A stretch of DNA of 64,000 nucleotides from Shewanella litoralis (GCF_009828585.1 NZ_WSRZ01000001.1:361382-425381); one strand, 5' to 3'. Shown: positions 16,328-25,467, counted from the stretch's first letter. The notes: generated by a model from the sequence alone, not told the origin. A program made the numbers and translations.

Positions 16328-17169
16328 TGTTTAGAAATATATTCATAATCAGCCTATTTATCGTGGCGGGTATAAGCCTGTCAGCACATGCCGATACGAG
16401 CAAAGTGATTGCCACTGGTGGTGCCACTACCATTGAAGGTACGGCGGGCGGCGGAATTGTGCCATGGGCAGTCATAAATGGTTATGCCAGCTCAGACCAA
16501 TGGTCAGTAACCGCAATGAATACCCAGGTTTCAGTTGATGATTTTACTTTACATGCTGTTGGAGCATCGCTGAGTATTGATAATCGGTTTGAGTTGAGCT
16601 TAGCTAAACAGACTTTCGATCTCGACACCATGGGCGGCAAGCTTGGCCAAGATATTATTGGTGTTAAATACAAACTTGCAGGTGAATTACTTTACAGTAC
16701 CCTGCCGCAAATAAGCCTTGGCATGCAATACAAACGCGTTGATGACTTTGGTATTCCACAAGCGGTGGGAGCACGCAGTGATTGGGGGCTAGATGTCTAT
16801 CTTGCGGCCAGTAAAGTGTATTTTGATGCCATTGCCGGTCGCAATCTAGTAACAAATTTAACCCTCAGAGCCACCAAGGCTAATCAAACCGGGTTACTGG
16901 GTTTTGGTACGGAAACCAACAATGATTACCACCTGCAAGCGGAAGCTTCTATTGCGTTACTATTAACCGACAACGTTGCTGTGGGTTATGAATACAAACA
17001 AAAACCCGATCAACTCGGTTTTGCCAAGGAAGATGACTGGCAGGATATCTTTGCCGCCTGGTTTATCAATAAGCATGTGTCTCTTGTGGGGGCGTATGTC
17101 GACCTGGGTAGTATTGCGGGTTTTGAGCAACAAAAAGGCTGGTATTTATCGATTGAGGGGACATTGTAA
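16327..17169 (+). CDS. DUF3034 family protein, probable outer-membrane beta-barrel
   Basis: 280 residues, signal peptide at about 1-22 (ends SAHA). The mature part begins with a glycine-rich TGGATTIEGTAGGGIVPWAV, typical of DUF3034. It continues as alternating hydrophobic beta strands ending in an aromatic-rich C-terminal strand (GWYLSIEGTL), suggesting a barrel. The start codon overlaps the stop of the GGDEF/EAL gene and its own stop overlaps the haemoglobin start. Function unknown; the conserved neighbourhood suggests a channel or sensor accessory. Confidence 0.72.
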   Translation: MFRNIFIISLFIVAGISLSAHADTSKVIATGGATTIEGTAGGGIVPWAVINGYASSDQWSVTAMNTQVSVDDFTLHAVGASLSIDNRFELSLAKQTFDLDTMGGKLGQDIIGVKYKLAGELLYSTLPQISLGMQYKRVDDFGIPQAVGARSDWGLDVYLAASKVYFDAIAGRNLVTNLTLRATKANQTGLLGFGTETNNDYHLQAEASIALLLTDNVAVGYEYKQKPDQLGFAKEDDWQDIFAAWFINKHVSLVGAYVDLGSIAGFEQQKGWYLSIEGTL

Positions 17170-17600
17170 TGCTTACTGCTAAGCACTATTTCATCAGCTT
17201 ATTCGTTGGCTTACTGCTAGTCGGTTCAGGTTGTGCGAGTCAACCGCCAACCTTGTATCAACAGTTGGGCGGCAATGTTGGCATTAGCCTAATTACTGAT
17301 GATTTTTTGGTAAACCTATCACAAGATAAACGCATAGTGCATCACTTTGCACAAACTGACATTGAGATATTTCGCCAACGTTTAATTGAGCATTTATGTG
17401 TGGTGAGTGACGGAGGCTGTGAGTATCAAGGAGCATCTATGTTTGATGCGCATATTGGTTTGCACATTAGCCAGGCAGATTTTGATGCCGTTGTCGGTCA
17501 TTTAATTAACGCATTAACACAACAAAATGTGCCTATTGCGGCCCGTAATGCATTACTCGCCAAACTCGCACCAATGTATCAAGACATCACCTACCATTAA
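17169..17600 (+). CDS. Exported group 1 truncated haemoglobin (lipoprotein-like)
   Basis: 143 residues. The N-terminus is a signal with a lipobox-like GSGC ending at Cys22, unusual for haemoglobins, which are normally cytosolic. Residues 29-143 are a group 1 truncated globin: YQQLGG start, FxxRL in helix E, proximal His95 in MFDAHIGLHIS, and a closing LAPMYQDI. It is last of the four-gene operon. A periplasmic globin could trap NO or O2 and pass that information to the membrane GGDEF/EAL protein; this is inference from the operon. The lipobox is weak, so simple signal-peptide export is possible. Confidence 0.85.
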   Translation: MLTAKHYFISLFVGLLLVGSGCASQPPTLYQQLGGNVGISLITDDFLVNLSQDKRIVHHFAQTDIEIFRQRLIEHLCVVSDGGCEYQGASMFDAHIGLHISQADFDAVVGHLINALTQQNVPIAARNALLAKLAPMYQDITYH

Positions 17601-17611
17601 CGCGATAGCAA

Positions 17612-17639
17612 TATCGCAGCAAACCATTTTGCTGCGATA
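17612..17639. terminator. Stem-loop between convergent haemoglobin and HD-GYP genes
   Basis: TATCGCAGCAAA-CCAT-TTTGCTGCGATA is a perfect 12-bp stem with a 4-base loop. It lacks a long T-run, so it may stabilise 3' ends or terminate weakly in both directions. Confidence 0.6.
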
Positions 17640-17645
17640 AACGCA

Positions 17646-18845
17646 TTAATAAAAAGGAGTAGGATCGACTTCAAGTGTCCCCGGAGAAATACCGCGTTCA
17701 ATATTCAGCTCTGACTTATGTAAATCAACCATTGTCACTTCGGTATAGCGTTTATGTTTTATTGAATAAAAACATTTTACGATTGGATGCAAAGCATCAC
17801 GTCCTTTTGAGTCCCACACTATGCCGACACGTTCATCAGACAGTTGTACAAGCGAACCCACTGGGTAAATGCCCACACAACGGATAAACTCATACACCAG
17901 TTTTTGATCTAAATGAAATGGGGTCAAACTGAGTAAAATTTTAAATGCTGCCGCCGGACTCATGGCTTCTTTGTAACAGCGAGTTGCAGTTAGCGCATCG
18001 AAAATATCAACAATACAGCTCATGCGACCATGTTGAGGAATTTGGTCTTCGGTGAGTCCATGAGGATAGCCTTTGCCATCAAGCTTTTCATGATGCATTA
18101 AGCACACATCTTTACTCACTTGCGACAACCCTTCGGTCTCGCGCATAATTTCAGCGGCATACACTTGATGTAATTTCATGTGCTCAAACTCTTCCGGAGT
18201 TAGCCTTCCAGGTTTATGCAACACTTCGTTATCGACTTTAATTTTGCCAATATCATGTAAAATTCCGCCGACTGCCATTTGCTTAAGCAATTCACGGTCA
18301 AGGCCTAGATGTTTGCCAAAAGTCACCAGCAAAAATGCGACGTTAATTGAGTGCTCAAGCAAGTAAGCATCTTTAGTGCGTAATGCTGAGATACATTTAA
18401 ACGCGTCGGCATCGTCCATCACCGACTCAATCATTTTGTCGGCTACGTCTTCAAATTGACCCACTTCGATTGGTTTACCCTCGAAGGTTTCAGACATCAC
18501 CTTTTTGATCAAACCTTTGGCTTCAGCAAGTAACTTTTTAGCTTGTGCCTGTTGGCCATCGCGAGTCACCGTGGCTTTACGTGCCAATGGATTAGCGGGA
18601 GCATTAGCACGGTCACCTTTTTTTAATCCGCAGGTATCTGACGAGCGATCAACATCGACCCACACCACTGCGATATTGTTCTTTTTGAGCTTAACAATTG
18701 CGTCACGATGTTTTATTTGGCCAGGATTGCGAATATCGACTTTGTTTTGTTGACGATCGATAGCAGTAACAAACATGCCAAGGGCAAGTCTATCGACAGG
18801 GATCTTAATGACATTGCTTGATTCTACGGAATCACTCATGTACAC
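17646..18845 (-). CDS. HD-GYP cyclic-di-GMP phosphodiesterase with DUF3391 N-terminal domain
   Basis: 399 residues. The N-terminal region (about 13-140) matches DUF3391 (IPVDRLALGMFVTAID). The HD-GYP domain follows with GILHDIGK, and HHEKLDGKGYPHGL containing the GYP signature, so the metal site is complete and hydrolysis of c-di-GMP is expected. It is cytoplasmic, with no membrane segment. The start at 18845 could equally be the ATG two codons later. It is convergent with the c-di-GMP/haemoglobin operon, placing two probable phosphodiesterases side by side. Confidence 0.9.
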   Translation of the reverse strand: MYMSDSVESSNVIKIPVDRLALGMFVTAIDRQQNKVDIRNPGQIKHRDAIVKLKKNNIAVVWVDVDRSSDTCGLKKGDRANAPANPLARKATVTRDGQQAQAKKLLAEAKGLIKKVMSETFEGKPIEVGQFEDVADKMIESVMDDADAFKCISALRTKDAYLLEHSINVAFLLVTFGKHLGLDRELLKQMAVGGILHDIGKIKVDNEVLHKPGRLTPEEFEHMKLHQVYAAEIMRETEGLSQVSKDVCLMHHEKLDGKGYPHGLTEDQIPQHGRMSCIVDIFDALTATRCYKEAMSPAAAFKILLSLTPFHLDQKLVYEFIRCVGIYPVGSLVQLSDERVGIVWDSKGRDALHPIVKCFYSIKHKRYTEVTMVDLHKSELNIERGISPGTLEVDPTPFY

Positions 18846-19247
18846 GTACTCCGGGAAGAAAAACTTAATAACGAGATCTGGCTCACAGATTGAACACTGC
18901 TATTTTGACCTAACTTATACGATTATACTATCAATTTGCGTCAGTATAGCCATTGGTCCACAGTATTATTGTGACTTATGTTGATACATTACTCATCGAC
19001 AAAAACAATCATGATGTTAGTTGTTAGCTGTCGATTTTAGCAAACAAGCGATAAGCCTCTGTGCAATAGTAAGCGCTTACAAAAATAAGACACGTATTTT
19101 TTGAGCATCATGCCACAAAATGCCCCTTTGAACCCTCACAGTGATTATATTAGTAATTCAGATCACACGATTTAACCTTGCTAATTGACAGTATTTAATC
19201 GCTTTATTACTTTAACTCTGTTGCATTCATACGTGAGGTATTTCTTT
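18846..19247. other. Divergent intergenic region between HD-GYP gene and menF
   Basis: About 400 bases with no convincing gene. A perfect 12-base palindrome GTAAGCGCTTAC lies at 19069-19080. Promoters for both neighbours must lie here but I cannot place them securely. Confidence 0.4.
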
Positions 19248-20603
19248 TTGGGCCACTTCTTTTCATCTCAATTTAATGAACTGATTACTAAGCTTAACCA
19301 GCTGAGTGAAGTGCCTGCGCGTGAGTCAATTATTCAATTGTCGGTAGAAGCACCCGCCTTACCTTTGCTTTCGTGGTTGGCCGCACAAAATCAATTCCCG
19401 AAAATTTACTGGCATGGTAGAGACCGAGATGAAGATGTCGCAGCTATTGGTGCCTGTAAAAGCTTCTTTTTTGAAGACCAGGTCGACGACAATGCCTTGG
19501 CACACATTTATCAGCAACAACGTAATAAAACCAACCAGCAAGACATTCGCTATTATGGCGGCCTCGCCTTTGACCGCACGGTAGAAAGCTGGCCTGAGTT
19601 TGGACGTGCACATTTTGTGTTGCCCAGAATTGAATTACGCCGCAGCGGTAATACACTGAGAATACTGGTTAACCTCAATTTTGAGGACACCGACGCTCAA
19701 CAAGAAATTCAAGCTGCATTGACTGCCATTGCGCAGGTAAATAAGCCACGGCCTCTATCACCGCCACACAAAATGACTTTAATGGGGCGCAGTGATTTAC
19801 CCCGTTATGAACGCTGGAAAGAGCTCGTTGAGCAAGTCACTCAAGAAAAGTTTAATCGCACCACACCAAAAGTGGTGTTGTCACGCCACACTCAAATTGA
19901 TGTCAGTGATGATATCGATCCGTGGACAGTATTAGCATGTTGGCAAGGTAGAAACCCCAATAGCTTTCAGTTTGGTTTTCAATTTAGTCCACAACGAGCC
20001 TTTATTTCATGCTCACCTGAGCGTTTATATTTGCGCCGCCAACAAGAGTTATTTACCGAGGCATTGGCAGGCACGACTGTGCGCGGGCTAAACCCAGATG
20101 AAGACAACCTGCTTGCGCAAGCCTTATTAGATGACATTAAAAACAGCCATGAAAATCAGTTAGTCAGACAACATATTGTCGATGTACTAACCCCATTAAG
20201 CCAATATCTTGGTGCAGATGAACACCCTAAAATTTTTAAATTAAACCATATTCAACATTTACACCGCGCTATTCGGGCTCAACTGCAACCCGGCGTCAGT
20301 GACTTTGATTTACTGCGTGCATTACACCCTACGCCCGCAGTGGGAGGATTACCGCGTGAAGCGGCATTAAGCTTTATTCGTCAACGTGAAGGATATGCCA
20401 GAGGCTGGTACGCTGGAGCTTGTGGCTATTTTAATCGTAATGAATCTGAATTTTCGGTGGCAATCCGAAGCGCATTAATTGAACCGCGCAGAATCAATTT
20501 ATTTGCAGGTGCAGGAATTGTTGCAGGCTCAGATCCGCTGGCTGAATGGCAAGAATTAGAAAACAAATTAGCCACTGTGCTGTCTATTTTAATCGACTTT
20601 TAA
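19248..20603 (+). CDS. menF: Isochorismate synthase MenF (menaquinone biosynthesis)
   Basis: Converts chorismate to isochorismate, the first dedicated step to menaquinone, which this anaerobic respirer needs. I place the start at TTG 19248 because GAGG lies just upstream and the following sequence (GHFFSSQFNELITKLNQL) is a sensible N-terminus; this gives 451 residues. A TTG at 19185 would extend it by 21. The chorismate-binding domain holds ISCSPERL, the EALAGT(T) segment, DDIKNSHENQLV, HPTPAVGG, and ARGWYAGACGYF...EFSVAIRSA, all conserved in the family. It is not beside menD here. Confidence 0.9.
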   Translation: MGHFFSSQFNELITKLNQLSEVPARESIIQLSVEAPALPLLSWLAAQNQFPKIYWHGRDRDEDVAAIGACKSFFFEDQVDDNALAHIYQQQRNKTNQQDIRYYGGLAFDRTVESWPEFGRAHFVLPRIELRRSGNTLRILVNLNFEDTDAQQEIQAALTAIAQVNKPRPLSPPHKMTLMGRSDLPRYERWKELVEQVTQEKFNRTTPKVVLSRHTQIDVSDDIDPWTVLACWQGRNPNSFQFGFQFSPQRAFISCSPERLYLRRQQELFTEALAGTTVRGLNPDEDNLLAQALLDDIKNSHENQLVRQHIVDVLTPLSQYLGADEHPKIFKLNHIQHLHRAIRAQLQPGVSDFDLLRALHPTPAVGGLPREAALSFIRQREGYARGWYAGACGYFNRNESEFSVAIRSALIEPRRINLFAGAGIVAGSDPLAEWQELENKLATVLSILIDF

Positions 20604-20818
20604 CCGCGCTTAAATCTTTCGCTTGAATATTACCCATGCTATTATCCCGCCCCCATGTTTGCAGCCCCTTTGCATTGGCATAACGCCAGGTAAAAATCGC
20701 AAAAATAAGCAAACATAAGCATAATGATAATATTCTCTGTATCAGTTATTTATTGGTGCTGTTGCAGGTAATCCAATTACCAGCCAGGTGCTTTTAAAGA
20801 CTGTTAATCAAATTAATA

Positions 20819-20856
20819 GCGGGTTCCCTCACCCCGCGCTAACCCAATTAAAAAGG
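20819..20856 (+). promoter_or_regulatory. Probable preQ1-I riboswitch controlling yhhQ
   Basis: A 5-bp stem GCGGG/CCCGC (20819-20823 with 20833-20837) closes a pyrimidine-rich loop TTCCCTCAC. An A-rich tail (20838-20854) runs into the ribosome site AAGG, whose GG could pair with loop cytosines to form the class I pseudoknot. The order stem, CCC-ending 3' strand, A-rich tail, and Shine-Dalgarno in the pseudoknot matches small preQ1-I translational switches. The downstream product is a queuosine precursor transporter, the expected target. Confidence 0.6.
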
Positions 20857-20863
20857 CCACAAT

Positions 20864-21544
20864 ATGTTGCAGTTATTCCAGGCGAAATATCGCCGAGCAC
20901 TGATGCTATTAGTCAGTTTTCACATCTTAATTATTTGCGCAAGTAACTACCTTGTTCAATTACCTTTTCAGCTGTTTAGCTACCACACCACGTGGGGCGC
21001 ATTTAGCTTTCCATTTGTGTATTTAGCCACTGACTTAACGGTGAGAATTTTTGGCCAGCAAGCCGCCAGAAGCATTATTCTCAAAGCCATGATCCCTGCA
21101 TTATTGGTGTCATATTTGGTGGGCGTGTTATTTCATCAAGGTCAGCTACAAGCATTTTCAGCGTTAGCAGAATGGAACAGCTTTGTATTTCGCATTGCCT
21201 TTGCCAGCTTTGTAGCATATTTGATTGGCCAGTTGATGGACATTACAGTATTTGCTAAGTTACGCCGAGCCAAAGCATGGTGGGTTGCTCCTGCGACATC
21301 GACTTTAATAGGTAATCTGGTCGATACGTTAGTCTTCTTTAGTGTGGCTTTCTACGCATCTAGCGACACGTTTATGGCAACCCATTGGCCCGAAATCGCT
21401 ACAGTAGATTATGGCTTTAAATTAATCGTCAGTTTAGGCTTATTCTTACCCGCTTATGGCGTGTTACTCAAAGTGCTTCAAGACAAGATTTTGTTTGATA
21501 GCCCTATCAATAACGAACACGTTATTATTGAAGTGAACAAATAA
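20864..21544 (+). CDS. yhhQ: Queuosine precursor (preQ0/preQ1) transporter YhhQ
   Basis: 226 residues, integral inner-membrane protein of the vitamin transport/YhhQ family with about six helices. Visible family features are FPFVYLATDLTVRIFG near residue 45 and the later FASFVAYLIGQLMDITVFAKLRR and ATSTLIGNLVDTLVFF segments. It imports 7-deazaguanine precursors for tRNA queuosine. The ribosome site AAGG lies within the proposed preQ1 riboswitch. The downstream inverted repeat at 21566-21601 may end its transcript. Confidence 0.92.
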   Translation: MLQLFQAKYRRALMLLVSFHILIICASNYLVQLPFQLFSYHTTWGAFSFPFVYLATDLTVRIFGQQAARSIILKAMIPALLVSYLVGVLFHQGQLQAFSALAEWNSFVFRIAFASFVAYLIGQLMDITVFAKLRRAKAWWVAPATSTLIGNLVDTLVFFSVAFYASSDTFMATHWPEIATVDYGFKLIVSLGLFLPAYGVLLKVLQDKILFDSPINNEHVIIEVNK

Positions 21545-21565
21545 TCTGCACTCGAAATTGTCACG

Positions 21566-21601
21566 CATCAAGCTTAGTCGCAACGCTTGCTAAGCTTGAT
21601 G
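21566..21601. terminator. Stem-loop downstream of yhhQ
   Basis: CATCAAGCTTAG and CTAAGCTTGATG form a perfect 12-bp stem around a 12-base loop. No T-run follows, so it is a weak or rho-assisted terminator or an mRNA-stabilising hairpin. Confidence 0.5.
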
Positions 21602-21632
21602 GTTAAATGTAACTCCATCCATTCACATCAAT

Positions 21633-21653
21633 GTTCAAAGTTCAAAGTTCAAA
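21633..21653. repeat. Three tandem copies of GTTCAAA
   Basis: The heptamer GTTCAAA is repeated three times without interruption between yhhQ and ryhB. No function is evident; it is about 95 bases upstream of the ryhB -35 box. Confidence 0.5.
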
Positions 21654-21747
21654 TTAGTCGACTTAAATGCGGTGTAAACTAGAGGCTGAACATGAGTCCT
21701 CTGTGAATAATGACAATGTAAAGATGATAATTTTATTGTTTAATGAC

Positions 21748-21777
21748 TTGCAAACACAAATGAGAATGATTACTATT
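21748..21777 (+). promoter_or_regulatory. ryhB promoter with overlapping Fur box
   Basis: -35 TTGCAA (21748-21753), a 17-base spacer and -10 TACTAT (21771-21776) predict a start near 21783. The spacer and -10 box are covered by AATGAGAATGATTACTATT (21759-21777), a close match to the Fur consensus, so transcription should be repressed by Fe-Fur. Confidence 0.8.
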
Positions 21778-21782
21778 AACTT

Positions 21783-21903
21783 GCGTTCCAAAACTCGGTT
21801 TACAAAATAGAGACTTCATCACCTCTAATCAGTCTACTGAGTTCGCAAGCACGACATTGCTCACACACTCTTTGTGGCCGGGAATTATTCCCGGCTTTTT
21901 TTT
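21783..21903 (+). ncRNA. ryhB: RyhB iron-responsive small RNA
   Basis: AAGCACGACATTGCTCACA at 21847-21865 is identical to the conserved core of enterobacterial RyhB, the part that pairs with mRNAs of iron-containing proteins. The RNA ends in a rho-independent terminator, stem GCCGGGAA...TTCCCGGC (21877-21895), with eight Ts. With a start near 21783 it is about 121 nt, longer than the 90-nt E. coli form. The Fur box over the promoter is what the RyhB regulon requires. No ORF is present. Under low iron it would repress iron-rich proteins post-transcriptionally with Hfq. Confidence 0.92.
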
Positions 21904-21934
21904 GCCTGCTTTTTACCTGCTTTTTACATTTATA

Positions 21935-24076
21935 TTATGTTTTATCGCCAAACTGTAAACCATCGTATGGCCCAAGCTGTTGAGCATCTTTTGCTTTATG
22001 ATACAAACCAATCGTAAATACGGTACCCACATCGAGTGTCGATTTAACTTCAATTGTGCCACCAAGACGTTTAATAATGCCGTAACTTAATGATAAACCT
22101 AAACCTGTCCCATCTTTACGGGTGGTGTAAAAGGGATCGAAAATACGGCTTAAATCATCTTTCGAAATACCAACGCCCTCATCTTCAACTTCAATTTTAA
22201 CCCCAATACTTTGGCCATCTTCAATCCAATCGTAAGTCCTCACCCAAATACGACCATTGACTTTAATGGCATGAGCCGCATTAACCATTAAGTTAATTAA
22301 TACCTGTAATAATTGTGGCCGATTAACTTCAACGATACCGGTGGCGGTTAGCTCTTTTACTAACTCAACTTTTTGCTGTTCAATAGAGTGGCGTGCTAAT
22401 ACAAGCACTTCTTCAACAATAGGCGTAATCGCCTGAGACTCTATTGGCGCATTAAATTCACCTGGACGACTGTACTGTAATAAACTGCGGATAATAGTGG
22501 TGATGCGGCCCACTTGTTGAATAACTAATTCGATTTCTTCTTCAACAACTTTTGCGCCCTCACCCAACTCATATTTTAATAGTTCCATATTGCCTAAAAT
22601 CACCGCCGTAGGATTATTAATTTCATGAGCGATACCGGCAATTAACTCACCTAATGCGGTGAGTTTTTCATTGGTAACCAGTTGCTGGCGTGTGGCATGT
22701 AACAAGGCAACGTTGCGTTCAAGCTCTTCAGTTTTATCCTGCAAGCTTCGGGTTCGTTGCTCCACTTTTATTTCGAGTTGCTCTGCAGCGGCTTGAATTT
22801 GCGCATTACGGCGCTGTAATTGGTCGAGCATACGATCAAACTGTTCGGCTAATTGCGCCAATTCGTTATCGCGCGTTAAGTCCAGTTTACCAATGCGGAT
22901 ATTGCGCCCTGATTGCACTGCTGTCACAACCTGGTGAATATACTCAATGGGCTGCAATAAACTATTGGCGCCGCGATACACCAAAAAGCCCGACAGAAAT
23001 AATACGATCACCAAAATGGTACCGAGCTCAATAATGTTCAATAAGTAGTTGTGTAAAAAGGGCGCTTCAGAAAAACCGGCATACACCATCCCGACACGTT
23101 TACCGCGAATATCATACAAGGGTGAATAGCCCGATATATACCATTCGTTCAATACAAAAGCTCGGTTAATCCAGTTTTCACCTTCCACTAAAACTTGTTG
23201 ATATACCTCATCGGACACCAGGGTGCCAATAGCTCTATTTTGTATAGTGGAATCACTCGGGAACAGCTCCATAGGCACATTGGTACTGATGCGAATATTG
23301 TCTAAAAAGAGCGTAACGGTACCAATTGAGCGCTCAGGTAATGTGCCTTTGGCATAAACCAGGTCACGAATATGATCGACAATCAATGTATTGCGATTAA
23401 GTAGCATACCGCCATCAATATACCAAAACACATTACCAGACCGGTCGGCTACTGGCATTAATGTGCGGCTTAATAAGCCACGACTTTCCGATGGCTTAGA
23501 CGGCTGCGCCGCATGCCTAGTGGCAACAAGTTCAATTTCAGCTTGCTCAGCAAGGGCGATGTTAATCCGTGCGAGCCGAGTGTTGGACAATACCATTAAC
23601 CCAGATATCGCTTGCTGTTGTGTCTGGTGCAACATGAGCCGTAAATCAGGATCAGCCGCGGCATCTGCCACGCTAATGAGACGTAAAAAATCTAAACCTA
23701 ATGTTTGCTGTTTTTGGGCCAACAAGATGTTAAGTGCATTAATCGCAGCAGCGTTAGGTTGCGAGTCGCTGTGATTAAGCAACTGAAATGCATGTTGAAA
23801 GTCCCAGGACCCGCTAATAGTACTGAGCTGATGTTGTTGCCTTTGTTGCACCTGAGATAACGTATTTTCTGCAACCACCAGGTCTGCTTTTACCTTCATA
23901 AAGAGCTGCTTGCCTGTGTAGATCACATTCCAATAAATCGTGATAAAAACCAGGCTAACCAGGGTTAATAAGATCGGTAATAAGGTTAGGAACAAAATGC
24001 GATAGCGCACCTTTGACTGCATCTGTAGCCAACTAATGCCAAAAACTCGAGTAAATAAGCTCGATTGACGGGCCAC
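21935..24076 (-). CDS. Membrane sensor histidine kinase of a sigma54 two-component system
   Basis: 713 residues. One membrane helix at about 25-50, a large periplasmic sensor (about 55-340, double-Cache-like, ending GKRVGMVYAGFSEAPF), a second helix (about 348-370), HAMP and a coiled coil (about 420-470). HisKA has GELIAGIAHEINNPTAVILG, and the ATPase has NLMVNAAHAIK, DEGVGI and GTGLGLSLSYGI. All catalytic motifs are intact. Its start overlaps the stop of the response regulator gene by one base. The pair is divergent from the tungstate operon, whose promoter is sigma54-type, so it probably senses tungstate/molybdate status or a related periplasmic signal. Confidence 0.9.
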   Translation of the reverse strand: MARQSSLFTRVFGISWLQMQSKVRYRILFLTLLPILLTLVSLVFITIYWNVIYTGKQLFMKVKADLVVAENTLSQVQQRQQHQLSTISGSWDFQHAFQLLNHSDSQPNAAAINALNILLAQKQQTLGLDFLRLISVADAAADPDLRLMLHQTQQQAISGLMVLSNTRLARINIALAEQAEIELVATRHAAQPSKPSESRGLLSRTLMPVADRSGNVFWYIDGGMLLNRNTLIVDHIRDLVYAKGTLPERSIGTVTLFLDNIRISTNVPMELFPSDSTIQNRAIGTLVSDEVYQQVLVEGENWINRAFVLNEWYISGYSPLYDIRGKRVGMVYAGFSEAPFLHNYLLNIIELGTILVIVLFLSGFLVYRGANSLLQPIEYIHQVVTAVQSGRNIRIGKLDLTRDNELAQLAEQFDRMLDQLQRRNAQIQAAAEQLEIKVEQRTRSLQDKTEELERNVALLHATRQQLVTNEKLTALGELIAGIAHEINNPTAVILGNMELLKYELGEGAKVVEEEIELVIQQVGRITTIIRSLLQYSRPGEFNAPIESQAITPIVEEVLVLARHSIEQQKVELVKELTATGIVEVNRPQLLQVLINLMVNAAHAIKVNGRIWVRTYDWIEDGQSIGVKIEVEDEGVGISKDDLSRIFDPFYTTRKDGTGLGLSLSYGIIKRLGGTIEVKSTLDVGTVFTIGLYHKAKDAQQLGPYDGLQFGDKT

Positions 24077-25467
24077 TATGGCGTTTCTCCGTGACAGTCA
24101 TCATCGTGATACGCCCACTCTTTATATTTACGATCCAGAGTTTTACGTGACACGCCTAAATCTCGTGCTGCAGCCGATTTATTGCCATTATGGGCATCAA
24201 CAACCTGGGTAACATGCTGCTTTTCAACTTCTTTTAAAGGCCATTCCAGCGGGTAACCCATGGCTTCTGGTATCACGGCCTCGACCGGTTTTTTCCAGTA
24301 TTCTGCGGGAGGTTTTCCCAATAAAATGCAACGTTCTATCATATTGCGTAATTCACGGATATTGCCTGGCCAGTCATATTGCTGCAGGACTTGCAGGTCT
24401 TCATGACTCCAAATCACATCCTTTATGCCCAACTCTTGCGATAGTTGTAAAGTAAAGTAATGCGTTAACTCAACCACGTCTTCTGGACGCGAACGTAATG
24501 ATGGAATAACAATGTTAAGTACATTGAGACGGTAAAAAAGGTCTCGGCGAAAACGTCCTGCCTCGACTTCATCAATCAGTAAACGATTGGTTGCAGCAAC
24601 CACGCGCACATCGATATCAATTTCTTTTTCACTGCCCACGGGTCTAATCGATCGCTCTTCGAGCACACGCAGTAACGCAGTTTGCATATTCATTGGCATT
24701 TCGCCAATTTCATCTAAGAAAATGGTTCCGCCAGAAGCATAACTAAATAGGCCTTCTCGATTGCCTTTAGCGCCTGTAAATGCACCAGCCGTATGGCCAA
24801 ATAACTCACTGGCTAATAATTCTGGTGCGATAGCACCACAGTTCACAGGTACAAAAGCACCACTGCGACCACTGAGCTGATGTAGTTGCCTTGCAACGAG
24901 CTCTTTACCTGTGCCGGACTCTCCTTCTATTAATACCACGGCGTTGGTGGGAGCAATACGTTCAATGACCTGTTTAACATCGCGGATAGCTTCGCTGTTA
25001 CCAATAATGGTTGATGACTGCCCGTGGGCTAATTCGCGCCTCAACATAAAGTTTTCGCGTTTTAACAAGCGCTTTTCAATGCAGCGATCAACTGCGGTCA
25101 TCATTTGCTCAAGGTGAAATGGCTTCATAATAAAGTCAGATGCGCCAGCCCGTAGCGCTTTAATCGCCACATCCATATCGGCATAACCCGTCATAAAAAT
25201 AATGTCGGATTGTCTCTCGCGGTCGTTTAATGCTTCATGCCACTCAATACCTGAGCGATCAGGTAATCTAATGTCGACAATCAGTAAATCAAAATGCCCC
25301 TGACAACGGAGCGTTTCTGCTTGCGCGATGGTGGATGCGGTTTCAACTAGGGCGAATTTTTTAGCTAAGGCTTTCATCAAAAAACTGCGCATGCCGGGCT
25401 CGTCATCGACGATTAATACCGACATGGTGGTTTGGGTTATAGGGGTAATATGTTCATCAGGACTCAT
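24076..25467 (-). CDS. Sigma54-dependent NtrC-family response regulator
   Basis: 463 residues from ATG 25467; a GTG ten codons earlier (25497) is possible but has a poorer ribosome site. Receiver domain with VDDEPGM, phosphoacceptor Asp in LLIVDIRLPDRSG and KPF. The AAA+ domain has GESGTGKE (Walker A), GAFTGA (sigma54 contact) and FLDEIGEM (Walker B). The Fis-type HTH (NGNKSAAARDLGVSRKTLDRK) is at the C-terminus. Only 260 bases separate it from divergent tupA, and that gap holds a -24/-12 promoter and an inverted repeat of the type bound by such dimers. Confidence 0.92.
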   Translation of the reverse strand: MSPDEHITPITQTTMSVLIVDDEPGMRSFLMKALAKKFALVETASTIAQAETLRCQGHFDLLIVDIRLPDRSGIEWHEALNDRERQSDIIFMTGYADMDVAIKALRAGASDFIMKPFHLEQMMTAVDRCIEKRLLKRENFMLRRELAHGQSSTIIGNSEAIRDVKQVIERIAPTNAVVLIEGESGTGKELVARQLHQLSGRSGAFVPVNCGAIAPELLASELFGHTAGAFTGAKGNREGLFSYASGGTIFLDEIGEMPMNMQTALLRVLEERSIRPVGSEKEIDIDVRVVAATNRLLIDEVEAGRFRRDLFYRLNVLNIVIPSLRSRPEDVVELTHYFTLQLSQELGIKDVIWSHEDLQVLQQYDWPGNIRELRNMIERCILLGKPPAEYWKKPVEAVIPEAMGYPLEWPLKEVEKQHVTQVVDAHNGNKSAAARDLGVSRKTLDRKYKEWAYHDDDCHGETP

